A stretch of DNA of 38,072 bases from an uncultured Eisenbergiella sp. (lineage in GTDB: Bacteria > Bacillota > Clostridia > Lachnospirales > Lachnospiraceae): the NCBI GenBank assembly GCA_947626995.1, contig CANQUI010000020.1, positions 1 to 38,072 of the forward strand, read 5' to 3'. The notes below the pieces were generated by a model. It was not told where the DNA came from. It did not search any database and saw only the letters and a program-made list of their open reading frames with translations. The position numbers and the translations under genes are program-made. Below are positions 1 through 7,556 of the stretch, piece by piece. Positions within the stretch are counted from its first letter, which is position 1. Every line of letters begins with the position of its first letter.

Positions 1-49
1 TTTTGAAGGTATGAACGGGGAAAGAACCGGAAATACTTTCATGGAATCC

Positions 50-122
50 TCCTCCTTAGCTCAGTCGGTAGAGCATGCGGCTGTTAACCGCAGTGTCGTT
101 GGTTCGAGTCCAACAGGGGGAG
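50..122 (+). tRNA. tRNA-Asn (GTT)
   Basis: A full cloverleaf can be folded. The 7-bp acceptor stem pairs 50-56 with 115-121, and the T arm is GTTGG-TTCGAGT-CCAAC (98-114). The anticodon loop CTGTTAA gives GTT at 83-85. The discriminator is G122 and no CCA is encoded. It is the first of three tightly spaced tRNA genes that share one terminator. The promoter is not visible in the 49 bases before it, so the cluster may begin outside the window. Confidence 0.96.
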
Positions 123-153
123 CTTAAGAGATGGCCAGCAGGGCCGCATATAA

Positions 154-225
154 GGCTCCGTGGTCAAGCGGTTAAGACATCGCCCTTTCACGGCGGTAAC
201 ACGGGTTCGATTCCCGTCGGAGTCA
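154..225 (+). tRNA. tRNA-Glu (TTC)
   Basis: The acceptor GGCTCCG (154-160) pairs with CGGAGTC (218-224) with one G-T pair. The T arm is ACGGG-TTCGATT-CCCGT. The anticodon loop CTTTCAC gives TTC at 187-189. The discriminator is A225 and CCA is not encoded. It lies 31 nt after tRNA-Asn and is probably co-transcribed with it. Confidence 0.96.
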
Positions 226-251
226 TTTCGCAACGAAATAAGGTTTGATAT

Positions 252-322
252 GGCGCGATAGCCAAGTGGTAAGGCACGGGTCTGCAACACCCTTATCGCC
301 GGTTCAAGTCCGGCTCGCGCCT
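252..322 (+). tRNA. tRNA-Cys (GCA)
   Basis: The acceptor GGCGCGA (252-258) pairs with TCGCGCC (315-321). The T arm is GCCGG-TTCAAGT-CCGGC, and the loop CTGCAAC gives anticodon GCA at 284-286. The outermost anticodon-stem pair (C277/T293) is a mismatch. The discriminator is T322, usual for tRNA-Cys, and CCA is not encoded. It is the last gene of the cluster before the terminator. Confidence 0.95.
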
Positions 323-330
323 CTTTCTTC

Positions 331-365
331 AGGATCTCGAAAAAATAGTTCGGGATCCTTTTTTT
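331..365 (+). terminator. Rho-independent terminator of tRNA cluster
   Basis: An 11-bp stem (331-341 with 349-359, one T-G pair) is followed directly by a run of seven T (359-365). It lies 8 nt after tRNA-Cys and closes the tRNA transcript. Confidence 0.92.
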
Positions 366-431
366 GTCTGTAAAATATCGGCTCATGCCCGGTTTTTCTT
401 TTTTAAAAAAATTAAAATACATCAAAAAAAG

Positions 432-460
432 TTGACTATTTATGCCATATCGACTACAAT
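432..460 (+). promoter_or_regulatory. Sigma-A-type promoter of small membrane protein gene
   Basis: TTGACT (432-437), a 17-nt spacer, then TACAAT (455-460), in an AT-rich stretch just after the tRNA terminator. It would give a leader of about 45 nt before the ATG at 513. Confidence 0.8.
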
Positions 461-512
461 AAAAACAGATACATTAGAAAAACGGATTCGATCACAGAAA
501 CGAGGGAGAGCC

Positions 513-836
513 ATGAAGGGAGCATTGATTATTTTTTTGGCGGCGGTTTTTCTATTGTTGATCCTGGCTTATCTGGCGTACGACGGAGAGACCGGGGGAC
601 ATTTGGGGAGTAAGGCATATCACATGCTCTTGCTTGGTTGGATGCGGATGGATCTTGCGCTGGCATACGGAGTGCGGTATGTAACACTTGGGATGGAACG
701 CCTTTTTAAGAGTTATCGGTGCAGCGGGGCGGACGAAGTGATCGACCGCAAAAGGCAGCGCATGACGGAGTATCGCAAAGCTTATGAATCTTTTGTTGTC
801 GGGCGAAGGACGTATAACAGGAAAATCCTGCACTGA
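513..836 (+). CDS. Small single-pass membrane protein, unknown function
   Basis: I do not recognise this 107-residue protein. Residues 1-24 are a strong hydrophobic segment rich in Leu, Ile, Phe and Ala, followed by a short acidic turn (DGETGG). The rest is mostly basic and polar, with a weaker hydrophobic stretch around residues 38-60 and a very basic C-terminus ([10 protein letters not shown]). It is therefore likely membrane anchored with a cytosolic tail. I chose the ATG at 513 because GAGGGAGAG lies 2-10 nt before it and the promoter at 432-460 fits. An in-frame ATG at 432 would lie inside the -35 box. It appears monocistronic, flanked by its own promoter and the hairpin at 881-924. Confidence 0.7.
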   Translation: MKGALIIFLAAVFLLLILAYLAYDGETGGHLGSKAYHMLLLGWMRMDLALAYGVRYVTLGMERLFKSYRCSGADEVIDRKRQRMTEYRKAYESFVVGRRTYNRKILH

Positions 837-880
837 GCAGACGTCCGGCGGCATCAGGCTTTGCGAACCTTTTATATAAA

Positions 881-924
881 GAAACGGAACAGGGTCCGGT
901 TATCCGGGCCCTGTTCCGTTTCTT
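881..924 (+). terminator. Long perfect hairpin, probable terminator
   Basis: A 19-bp uninterrupted stem (881-899 with 904-922, one T-G pair) closes a 4-nt loop. The T-run after it is short (GTTTCTTA), so it may act by stem strength, or in both directions, because A/T-rich sequence also flanks the other side. It separates the small membrane protein gene from rubrerythrin. Confidence 0.7.
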
Positions 925-1039
925 ACGGGAAAACCAACGGGAGTTGCGCGCAGGAAAGGACGCCGGAAATCTTTTTTTTCCCGGAATGAAGTGTTTCTTT
1001 TCGGGTACACTGGAAAGAAAAACGGAAAGGAAACAGGAC

Positions 1040-1576
1040 ATGGAATTAAACGGTACGAAGACGCAAAAGAATCTGCTGGCGGCGTTTGCGGGAGAATCCC
1101 AGGCGGCGGTGAAATATACTTTTTTTGCCGCAAAAGCCAGAAAGGACGGTTATGAGCAGATTGCAAGGATATTCGAGGAGACGGCGTCCAACGAAAGGCA
1201 GCACGCAAAGATCTGGTTTCGGCTGCTAAATGACGGGATTCGGGACACAAAAGACAATCTGAAAGAGGCCGCGGCGGGAGAAAACTACGAATGGACAGAG
1301 ATGTATGACACTTTTGCCAAAACGGCCAAAGAGGAGGGCCTCGACTCTGTCGCCCGGCTGTTTGAGCAGGTGGGAAGGATTGAAAAGGAGCATGAGAAGC
1401 GGTATTTGAAATTGCTGGCCAACGTGGAAAACGGTCTGGTTTTTTCCCGGGAAGAGGATCGGATCTGGCAGTGCGCCAACTGCGGGCATATTGTAATCGG
1501 GAAAAAGGCGCCGGAGGTTTGTCCGGTCTGTGCGCATCCGCAGGCCTATTTTGAAATCAAGGCGGAAAATTATTAA
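1040..1576 (+). CDS. rbr: Rubrerythrin
   Basis: Non-haem iron peroxidase that detoxifies hydrogen peroxide in the cytoplasm of anaerobes, taking electrons through rubredoxin-type iron. The 178 residues show an N-terminal ferritin-like four-helix domain (about 1-135) with carboxylate/His ligands in the expected pattern (E19 in GESQ, E52-x2-H55, and a later EKEHEKRY). A C-terminal rubredoxin-like knuckle has C145/C148 and C161/C164. Length and order match classical rubrerythrin. The ATG at 1040 follows AGGAAACAGG; an upstream in-frame ATG at 944 lacks a ribosome binding site and adds a tail the family lacks. No clear promoter was found between 925 and 1039. A TACACT at 1006-1011 could be a -10 box but has no -35 partner. 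Confidence 0.95.
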   Translation: MELNGTKTQKNLLAAFAGESQAAVKYTFFAAKARKDGYEQIARIFEETASNERQHAKIWFRLLNDGIRDTKDNLKEAAAGENYEWTEMYDTFAKTAKEEGLDSVARLFEQVGRIEKEHEKRYLKLLANVENGLVFSREEDRIWQCANCGHIVIGKKAPEVCPVCAHPQAYFEIKAENY

Positions 1577-1597
1577 AGGAAGCGGACCGGGCGCCGC

Positions 1598-1626
1598 TTG
1601 CTGTGGAAGAAAAGCCGTGATACAAT
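1598..1626 (+). promoter_or_regulatory. Sigma-A-type promoter of MATE gene
   Basis: TTGCTG (1598-1603), 17 nt, TACAAT (1621-1626). The roughly 85-nt leader that follows holds a GGAAATTTCC palindrome (1651-1660) and a small GTGTC...GACAC hairpin. No known riboswitch was recognised. Confidence 0.65.
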
Positions 1627-1716
1627 GTTGCATGAAACCGGGGCCGAAAGGGAAATTTCCGGGACAGTGTCTGCAAAGGACACATAACCACTGACGAAAG
1701 AAGCATAGAGATAGCT

Positions 1717-3087
1717 ATGAGCACTTTATCCGGGGAAACGAGGAACGATTTTTCAAAAGGGAGCGTGGTGAAGAATATTTTGTCCATCGCGCTTCCCATG
1801 ACCCTTGCCCAGCTGATCAATATTCTTTATAACGTGGTGGACCGGATGTATATCGGGCGGATCCCCGGGTACGGATCCCTGCCGCTGACGGGGCTGGGGC
1901 TTTGTATTCCGATTATTTCCGCCGTGATCGCGTTTGCCAATCTGTTCGGAATGGGAGGGGCGCCGCTGTGCGCCATCGCCCGGGGCAAAGGGGATATCAA
2001 CACCGCGGAGAAGATCATGGGGAACGCCTTTTTCCTGCTGGTCGTTACGGGCGTTTTGCTGACGGGGACGGGCCTTTTGTGCAAAAAGCCCCTGCTGTAC
2101 ATATTCGGCGCCAGCGACGCCACCTATCCGTTTGCGGATCGTTATCTGACGATCTATCTTCTGGGAAGCGTGTTTGTCATGATGAGTCTGGGCTTAAACA
2201 GTTTTATCAACGCCCAGGGCTTTGGACGCGTCGGGATGATGACGACGCTGATCGGGGCGATATGGAACATTTTGCTGGATCCGCTTTTCATTTTTACCTG
2301 GAAGATGGGAATTCAGGGCGCGGCCATCGCCACGGTGATCTCCCAGTTTATTTCGGCGCTCTGGACGCTTTGTTTTCTGACCGGCAAAAGGACGATCCTG
2401 CGTCTGCGCCCTGCGTCCATGCGGCTGGAGGCAAAGACGGTGAGCCGGATTATCGCGCTGGGGCTTTCCGGATTTATGATGTCCATTACCAACAGCATCG
2501 TACAGGTGGTGTGCAACGCCACGCTCGCAGTCTTTGGCGGCGATCTGTATGTCGGCGTTATGACAATTCTGAATTCCATCCGGGAGATCACGGTCATGCC
2601 GGTTTCCGGGATTACCAACGGCGCGCAGCCCGTCATCAGTTTTAACTATGGGGCGAAGAAATACGACAGGATTAAAACGGCCATCCGGTTCATGGCCGTA
2701 GTGGGAATCTGTTATACGGGCATAGTGTGGGGACTGCTCCATTTCTTTCCCGTTTTCTTTATCCGCATTTTCAATGAGGACGCAGCGCTGGTAAAAGCGG
2801 CCGTTCCCGCTCTTCGGATCTACTTTTTCGGATTCTTCATGATGTCGCTGCAGTTTTCCGGACAGACGGTGTTTCAGGCGCTGGGGAAGGCGAAATTTGC
2901 GATTTTCTTTTCTGTTTTGCGCAAGGTGATCATTGTGGTGCCCCTGACGGTGCTGCTGCCGCATGTGGTGTCGCCTTCCGTAAACGGCGTTTTCTGGGCG
3001 GAAGTGGTCTCCAATTTCATAGGAGGGACCGCCTGCTTTCTCACCATGTTGTTTGTGACCGGAAAAGAGCTGAATGAGGGCGGGTGA
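1717..3087 (+). CDS. MATE family multidrug/metabolite efflux protein
   Basis: Cation-coupled membrane exporter of the MATE (MatE/NorM/DinF) superfamily; the substrate cannot be told from sequence. The 456 residues have about 12 hydrophobic helices in two halves. The family start is clear (GSVVKNILSIALPMTLAQLINILYN from residue 15), with the conserved 'VVDRMYIGRI' after helix 1 and the matching second half beginning near residue 230 ('IALGLSGFMMSITNSIVQ'). Full length for the family. Its ribosome binding site is weak (AGAGAT), but the ATG at 1717 is the only start compatible with the usual N-terminus. It has its own promoter and lies before, but probably not with, the S1-domain gene, which carries a promoter in the 87-nt gap. 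Confidence 0.92.
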   Translation: MSTLSGETRNDFSKGSVVKNILSIALPMTLAQLINILYNVVDRMYIGRIPGYGSLPLTGLGLCIPIISAVIAFANLFGMGGAPLCAIARGKGDINTAEKIMGNAFFLLVVTGVLLTGTGLLCKKPLLYIFGASDATYPFADRYLTIYLLGSVFVMMSLGLNSFINAQGFGRVGMMTTLIGAIWNILLDPLFIFTWKMGIQGAAIATVISQFISALWTLCFLTGKRTILRLRPASMRLEAKTVSRIIALGLSGFMMSITNSIVQVVCNATLAVFGGDLYVGVMTILNSIREITVMPVSGITNGAQPVISFNYGAKKYDRIKTAIRFMAVVGICYTGIVWGLLHFFPVFFIRIFNEDAALVKAAVPALRIYFFGFFMMSLQFSGQTVFQALGKAKFAIFFSVLRKVIIVVPLTVLLPHVVSPSVNGVFWAEVVSNFIGGTACFLTMLFVTGKELNEGG

Positions 3088-3090
3088 GAA

Positions 3091-3119
3091 TTGCAACTTC
3101 TTTGAGAAAGTGCTACAAT
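3091..3119 (+). promoter_or_regulatory. Sigma-A-type promoter of S1/AI-2E/pepD operon
   Basis: TTGCAA (3091-3096), 17 nt, TACAAT (3114-3119), with a TG two bases before the -10 box (extended -10). It starts right after the MATE stop codon. Confidence 0.72.
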
Positions 3120-3174
3120 AGATGCATCGGCATGAAAAGCAGACTGCCGGAAGAAAAGGGAGGAATGAGGGATT

Positions 3175-4128
3175 ATGGCAGAAGAAGTCAAAAAGGGGAT
3201 CGCGGATGCGCAGGAAGGCGGGACCACGGAATCTATGGAGGATTACAGCCGCGAGCTGGAGGCGTCCTTTCATACCGTTTCGGAAGGGGATGTGCTGTCC
3301 GGGACCGTTATCAGCGTGAGCGAAGCGGGAGTGACACTGGATCTGAATGATTATGCGCCCGGGTTTATCAAGACGGCGGATCTGAGCAAGGATCCGACGT
3401 TTTCTGTGATGACGGACGTACAGATAGGGGATAAGCTGGAAGGCGTAGTGGTGAAAAAGGACGACGGCGCGGGGAATATCCTGCTTTCCTGTACCAAGGC
3501 CAGTGAGACGCTGGGCTGGGACCGGCTGCAGACGCTGTTGGAAAATCATACGACGATTTCGGTCAGGGTGGCGGAAACGGTGAACAAAGGCGTGGTCGCG
3601 TTCGTAGAAGGAATCCGCGGCTTTATTCCCGCTTCCCAGCTGTCTTTAAGTTATGTGGAGGATCTGAGCACTTTTGTGGGACAGACGCTGGACGTCCGGG
3701 TGATTACGGTGGATCGGGAAAAGAAACGTCTTGTCCTTTCCGCTAAGGAGGTACTGCGGGAGAGAGAGACGGAGCGGCTGAACCATAAAATTTCAATGAT
3801 GGTGCCCGGAACGATTCTGGAAGGGCGCGTAGAAAGCCTGATGCCGTATGGCGCGTTTGTGGATCTGGGAGACGGGCTGAGCGGACTGGTGCATATTTCC
3901 CAGATCAGTCAAAAGCGGATTCAAAAGCCTTCCGAAGTGCTCAGCGTGGGCGACACGGTTAAGGTGAAGGTCCTCAATACCAACGAAAATAAGATCAGCC
4001 TGAGCATCCGCGCGGCGCAGGAGGTTCAAAAGCCGGACCGGACAGAGGAAAAGCAGGCGGCGGAATACAGCTCCGGCGCTTCTGTGGGCACTTCCCTGGC
4101 GGATCTGCTTAAAGGGTTGAAATTCTGA
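3175..4128 (+). CDS. S1-domain RNA-binding protein (RpsA-like, three S1 repeats)
   Basis: Cytoplasmic RNA-binding protein related to ribosomal protein S1. The 317 residues hold an acidic N-terminus (1-37) and three OB-fold S1 repeats at about 38-109, 125-191 and 210-281. Each has the GD/GxxLxGxVxxV start and an LS(x)K/R end. Repeat 3 is the most canonical ('YGAFVDLGDGLSGLVHIS'). The tail (282-317) is charged and low in complexity. E. coli S1 has six repeats; three to four is usual for clostridial homologues, so this is a normal length for the group. Firmicute S1-like proteins may help translation or RNA stability rather than act as essential ribosomal subunits. First gene of a likely operon: the AI-2E gene starts 24 nt downstream. 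Confidence 0.9.
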   Translation: MAEEVKKGIADAQEGGTTESMEDYSRELEASFHTVSEGDVLSGTVISVSEAGVTLDLNDYAPGFIKTADLSKDPTFSVMTDVQIGDKLEGVVVKKDDGAGNILLSCTKASETLGWDRLQTLLENHTTISVRVAETVNKGVVAFVEGIRGFIPASQLSLSYVEDLSTFVGQTLDVRVITVDREKKRLVLSAKEVLRERETERLNHKISMMVPGTILEGRVESLMPYGAFVDLGDGLSGLVHISQISQKRIQKPSEVLSVGDTVKVKVLNTNENKISLSIRAAQEVQKPDRTEEKQAAEYSSGASVGTSLADLLKGLKF

Positions 4129-4152
4129 TCGGGAACGGAAAAGAGGACGTGC

Positions 4153-5304
4153 ATGAAGAGGAAACTGGATCTGCGGATCGTGGGATATCTGTTGCTGGCA
4201 GCGGCGCTCATTTTATTGATCCGCTATTTTGACTCGGTGCAAAACGGCGCCGGGGAATTATGGAATATTGTTTTTCCGCTTCTGCTTGGCGGCGTCATCG
4301 CCTATGTGCTCAATCTTGTGTTAAGGCAGGTGGAACGGATTTATTTTCCCCATTCCTCCAAAAAGCTGGCGATAAAGACCCGAAGGCCGGTTTGTATTTT
4401 GCTGTCGCTGCTTTTGATTGTGGGCGTTTTTTATCTGATTCTTTTGCTCGTGGTGCCGGAGATGGTTCGGGCTGTGGTGCTGGTAGGACAGAGTATTCCC
4501 GCCGTGGTTGAGCGGGGAATCGACTGGCTGGCCCAAAACGGGATCGCGTCGGATGAGGTGGCGAGGCGCCTGCAAAACATCCAGATCGACTGGAAGAGCA
4601 TCGGTGAGAATGTCTGGAATTATCTGAGCACGGGACTGGGAGGCGTCTTAAGTTCTACCGTTTCCGTCGTGAGCACCGCCGTGGGGAATGTTGTAAACGG
4701 TGTGGTCGCGCTGATTTTCGCCATTTATCTTTTAAGCAGCAAGGAACGTTTGTCGAACCAGGCAAAGAGAATCTGCCGCGCCTATCTCAAGCCGGAATGG
4801 CGTGCGGCGGGGAAACGGATTCTGGATACTTTGGATGAGTCCTTTTCCAGCTTCATCGTGGGGCAGGTGATGGAAGCGGTGATTCTTGGAACGCTGTGTA
4901 CGGTGGGGATGCTGCTGTTTCGTTTCCCCTATGCGCTGACCATCGGCGCTTTTGTGGGCGCAACGGCGCTGATCCCTATTGTGGGGGCTTACCTTGGCGC
5001 CGCGGTGGGCGCCTTTATGATCCTGACCAAAAGTCCGCTGCAGGCGCTTCTGTTTTTGCTGTTCATCGTGATCCTGCAGCAGCTGGAGGGGAACCTGATC
5101 TATCCCAAGGTGGTGGGAAACTCCATCGGGCTGCCGGGAATCTGGGTCCTGGCGGCGGTGACCATTGGCGGCGGGCTGCTGGGGATCCCCGGGATGCTGC
5201 TTGGCGTACCGCTGGCGGCATCGGCATATAAGCTGCTGGCACAGGATGTAAATTCGCGGTGTCAAACCAAAGGAGAGAAGAAAGAAAAGGAATGTCAGTC
5301 TTAG
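4153..5304 (+). CDS. AI-2E family transporter (PerM-like)
   Basis: Polytopic membrane protein of the AI-2E/PerM (UPF0118) family. Members export small molecules or take part in Na+/H+ exchange; the AI-2 link is established for few of them. The 383 residues show the typical pattern: two N-terminal helices (about 8-25 and 38-57), one near 77-103, a long soluble stretch (about 105-170), then five C-terminal helices. The family signature region 'VGATALIPIVGAYLGAAVGA' (residues about 272-291) and a late GLPGIWVLAAVTIGGGLLGIPGM-type segment are clear. The C-terminus is charged and overlaps the pepD start by 13 nt, which suggests translational coupling. Confidence 0.9.
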   Translation: MKRKLDLRIVGYLLLAAALILLIRYFDSVQNGAGELWNIVFPLLLGGVIAYVLNLVLRQVERIYFPHSSKKLAIKTRRPVCILLSLLLIVGVFYLILLLVVPEMVRAVVLVGQSIPAVVERGIDWLAQNGIASDEVARRLQNIQIDWKSIGENVWNYLSTGLGGVLSSTVSVVSTAVGNVVNGVVALIFAIYLLSSKERLSNQAKRICRAYLKPEWRAAGKRILDTLDESFSSFIVGQVMEAVILGTLCTVGMLLFRFPYALTIGAFVGATALIPIVGAYLGAAVGAFMILTKSPLQALLFLLFIVILQQLEGNLIYPKVVGNSIGLPGIWVLAAVTIGGGLLGIPGMLLGVPLAASAYKLLAQDVNSRCQTKGEKKEKECQS

Positions 5305-6740
5305 CAGGATTGGAACCGGCCGAAGTATTTCGGTATTTTGAAGAGATCTGCCGGATTCCGCACGGATCGGGGAATACGAAACAGATCAGCGATTATTGCG
5401 TGGCGTTTGCGCGCAGAAAAGGGCTCCGGTATCTACAGGATGACAGCAACAATGTGATCCTGTTTCAGGACGGAACCGCCGGCTATGAAACGTCCGCGCC
5501 GGTGATCATTCAGGGTCACCTGGATATGGTGTGTGAAAAAACGGCGGATTCTCCCATTGATTTTGAAAAGGACGCGCTTACGCTGTGCGTGGAGGGGGAC
5601 GACATCTATGCCCAAAAAACGACGCTGGGGGGCGACGACGGAATCGCCGTGGCCTATGGCCTTGCGCTTCTGGACGCCAGGGACATTGCGCATCCGCCCC
5701 TGGAGGTCGTCTTTACCACGGACGAAGAAACCGGAATGTGCGGCGCGGCGGCGCTTGACTGTACGCCGTTAAAGGCGCGCGCCATGCTCAATCTGGATTC
5801 CGAGGACGAAGGCGTTTTGCTGGTCAGCTGCGCCGGCGGATGCCGGGTGACCTGCCATCTGCCGATTCAAAGGGAGGAAAGGGAAGGCGTTTTGCTGACG
5901 CTGTCGGTGGGAGGCCTGACGGGCGGCCATTCCGGCGTGGAGATTGATAAGGGAAGAGCCAACGCCAATCAGCTGATGGGACGCCTGCTTTTGGAACTGA
6001 AAAAGACCGCGCCCTATGCGCTCATCCAAGTTTCAGGCGGGCAAAAGGACAACGCCATTCCCCGGGATGCGTTCGCCCGGCTTTTGGCAAAGCCGGAAGC
6101 GGCGGCCGCTCTCCAAAAAACGGTGGAGCGGTATCAGGAGATTTTCAGATCGGAATTTCAAAGTACGGATCCGGCGCTTTTTTGCACCCTGCAGACGGGA
6201 GAAACCGAAAGCGCGCAGGTCATGGAGGAAAATTCCCGCGAGGCGGTCATAGCGGCCCTGCTCCATTTGCCGGGCGGCGTGATGCGGATGAGTTCGGATA
6301 TTCCGGGTCTGGTACAGACCTCGCTCAATCTGGGTATTCTGGAAACACTGGAGGAAGAAGTGCGGGCGACTTTGGCGGTGCGCAGCAGCGTGGAGACCCA
6401 GAAGGAGGAACTGGTCGACCGCATCGGCAGCCTGATGGAGCTGTTGGGAGGAACGACGGAGCTACAGGGAGATTATCCGGCCTGGGAATACAACAGAGAT
6501 TCTCGCCTGCGGGAGCTGATGACGGAGGTGTTCCGGGAGCAGTACGGACGCATGCCGTCTGTGCAGGCCATTCATGCGGGGCTGGAATGTGGACTCTTTG
6601 CCGGCAAAATACCGGGGCTGGATTGCGTTTCGTTCGGACCGGAGATCCGGGATATTCATACCACCGGCGAGCGACTGAGCATCGCTTCGGTGCAGCGGAC
6701 CTGGAAGTATCTTCTGGAAATTTTGCGGCGGCTGAAATAA
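5292..6740 (+). CDS. pepD: Aminoacyl-histidine dipeptidase (M20 family, PepD)
   Basis: Cytoplasmic zinc dipeptidase (carnosinase-type Xaa-His dipeptidase, beta-Ala-His) of peptidase family M20. The 482 residues carry the expected metal-site motifs in order: 'QGHLDMVCEK' (H76, D78), 'LGGDDGIAVAYG' (bridging D115), 'TDEETGMCGA' (E145, E146), 'LDSEDEG', and the late 'AIHAGLECG'. The family's usual 'GADDGI' is 'GGDDGI' here, leaving the two Asp intact. A dimerisation (lid) domain lies between about residues 205 and 380. The ATG at 5292 is preferred over one at 5259: AAGGAGAG and AAAAGG lie before it, and the extra 11 residues are not part of the family. It overlaps the end of the AI-2E gene and ends at a bidirectional terminator. 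Confidence 0.95.
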   Translation: MSVLAGLEPAEVFRYFEEICRIPHGSGNTKQISDYCVAFARRKGLRYLQDDSNNVILFQDGTAGYETSAPVIIQGHLDMVCEKTADSPIDFEKDALTLCVEGDDIYAQKTTLGGDDGIAVAYGLALLDARDIAHPPLEVVFTTDEETGMCGAAALDCTPLKARAMLNLDSEDEGVLLVSCAGGCRVTCHLPIQREEREGVLLTLSVGGLTGGHSGVEIDKGRANANQLMGRLLLELKKTAPYALIQVSGGQKDNAIPRDAFARLLAKPEAAAALQKTVERYQEIFRSEFQSTDPALFCTLQTGETESAQVMEENSREAVIAALLHLPGGVMRMSSDIPGLVQTSLNLGILETLEEEVRATLAVRSSVETQKEELVDRIGSLMELLGGTTELQGDYPAWEYNRDSRLRELMTEVFREQYGRMPSVQAIHAGLECGLFAGKIPGLDCVSFGPEIRDIHTTGERLSIASVQRTWKYLLEILRRLK

Positions 6741-6763
6741 ATTAGAAAATTACGACAGAAAGA

Positions 6764-6808
6764 AAAGGCGTCCTGCCAGTCATGAAAAGACCGGCAGGGC
6801 GCTTTCGA
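6764..6808. terminator. Bidirectional terminator between pepD and nitroreductase
   Basis: The stem has AAAGGCGTCCTGCC on the left and GGCAGGGCGCTTT on the right, with one bulge and a loop of about 17 nt. It is followed by a T-rich tail on the + strand (CTTTCGATTTTT) and by CCTTTTCTTTC on the - strand. It serves the convergent genes on both sides. Confidence 0.85.
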
Positions 6809-6827
6809 TTTTTGCACCGACAGAATG

Positions 6828-7358
6828 TTACAGATAGGTGACATGATCCGGCAGGGAGTACGTGTGCGGCTCCTTGTGCACCGCCTTATGCCCCACGGCG
6901 ATGGCAATCTCATATTCATAGCCTTCCGGAAGCTGCAGCGCGCCGGAAAAATAGGCTGCCTTTTCGCCGCGCATGGCATCTCTGATACAGCCGATGATCA
7001 GGCTACCAAGACCAAGCCCTTCCGCAGCCAGAGAAATGTTCTCCACTGCGATACCGGCGTCCACCGCGCTCCAGACAAAGGAGGAATCGCCGCTCAGGAT
7101 CAGAACCACGGGCGCTTCATAATAGAAATTATGGGGCGGGTCCTGGATTCCTCTTTCCAGATTCTTTTGGGCCTCGATCTCGGCCAGGATCGGGTGCGCC
7201 CCGTCCACCACCGTGATGTGGATCTCCTGCCTGTTGGCGGCGGTGGGAGCCTGAAGACCGGCCAAAATCAGGGTGTTTAATTCTTCCTGTGTGAGTTTTT
7301 GCGCCGTAAAGCCGCGGGTAGAGCTTCTGGCCGCAATGGTTTCCAATACTGTTTGCAT
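6828..7358 (-). CDS. Nitroreductase family protein
   Basis: FMN-dependent NAD(P)H oxidoreductase of the nitroreductase superfamily; the physiological substrate is unknown. The 176 residues show the phosphate-binding N-terminal motif 'ARSSTRGF' (a variant of RRSxRxF), 'GLQAPTAANRQ' (the APSAxNxQ motif), and the 'AVDAGIAVENISLAAEGLGLGS' helix followed by a Gly-rich turn. Length fits the small single-domain members. I place the start at the ATG ending at 7358, because GGAGG lies 5 nt before it. The upstream in-frame ATG at 7370 has no ribosome binding site and contains that SD within its first codons. The leader (7359-7521) is unusually structured; see the stem-loop entry. Confidence 0.88.
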   Translation of the reverse strand: MQTVLETIAARSSTRGFTAQKLTQEELNTLILAGLQAPTAANRQEIHITVVDGAHPILAEIEAQKNLERGIQDPPHNFYYEAPVVLILSGDSSFVWSAVDAGIAVENISLAAEGLGLGSLIIGCIRDAMRGEKAAYFSGALQLPEGYEYEIAIAVGHKAVHKEPHTYSLPDHVTYL

Positions 7359-7394
7359 CGTTTCCTCCATTCCGGAGCGTCAACGCGACGGGGC

Positions 7395-7501
7395 GATGAG
7401 AAATTCACGAATGTGATTTCTCATCTGCCATCAGGGCAATTTGTGACGCTCCGGCACAAATTGCCGATTGAAAAATAAGCGATCATGCTCATTTTTCAAT
7501 C
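7395..7501 (-). repeat. Three tandem stem-loops upstream of the nitroreductase gene
   Basis: Three back-to-back inverted repeats occupy the intergenic space. One is 7395-7425 (13 bp with one bulged T and a GAAT loop). The second is 7435-7465 (11 bp, arms GGCAATTTGTG/CACAAATTGCC). The third is 7466-7501 (11 bp, arms GATTGAAAAAT/ATTTTTCAATC, with a smaller nested AGC/GCT pairing). Part of the middle loop, with one adjoining stem base on each side (TGACGCTCCGG, 7444-7454), is exactly complementary to 7372-7382, just before the nitroreductase SD on the - strand. It could be a structured leader with a pseudoknot that blocks the ribosome, or a dispersed stem-loop repeat that landed here. The sequence shows the pairing; the role is inference. 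Confidence 0.7.
7431..7499 (-). CDS. Possible 22-residue leader ORF in the stem-loop element
   Basis: On the - strand a near-perfect Shine-Dalgarno sequence (AAGGAGGT, 7508-7515) lies 9 nt before a TTG that opens a 22-codon frame ending in TGA at 7431. The peptide would begin MKNEHDRLFF and end PERHKLP. The frame runs through the third and second hairpins. A second mini-frame (ATG GCA GAT..., 8 codons) overlaps its stop as TGATG. No nearby gene otherwise uses this SD. It could be a leader peptide whose translation unfolds the hairpins, or a chance frame in a repeat. The product itself is not recognised. Confidence 0.3.
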   Translation of the reverse strand: MKNEHDRLFFNRQFVPERHKLP

Positions 7502-7521
7502 TTTGGCACCTCCTTTTGCGA

Positions 7522-7550
7522 TGGAAAAGGCCATCAGAGGACTGATGGCC
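7522..7550 (-). terminator. Terminator of tRNA-Ser
   Basis: A 9-bp perfect stem GGCCATCAG/CTGATGGCC with a 4-nt loop (7529-7550). Read on the - strand it is followed by TTTTCC. It lies 6 nt past the end of tRNA-Ser, so the nitroreductase may depend on read-through or on a promoter not identified here. Confidence 0.8.
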
Positions 7551-7556
7551 CGGTTA

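Noticed and set aside
1580-1599. AAGCGG/CCGCTT hairpin after rubrerythrin as a terminator
   Set aside because: The stem is short and lacks a following T-run; it also overlaps the -35 box of the MATE promoter.
2194-3549. Long - strand frame across the MATE/S1 boundary, and similar ones at 8571-10241, 16802-17992, 21723-22913 and 31311-32630
   Set aside because: All lie opposite genes with recognisable family motifs, lack ribosome binding sites and show low-complexity, basic translations.
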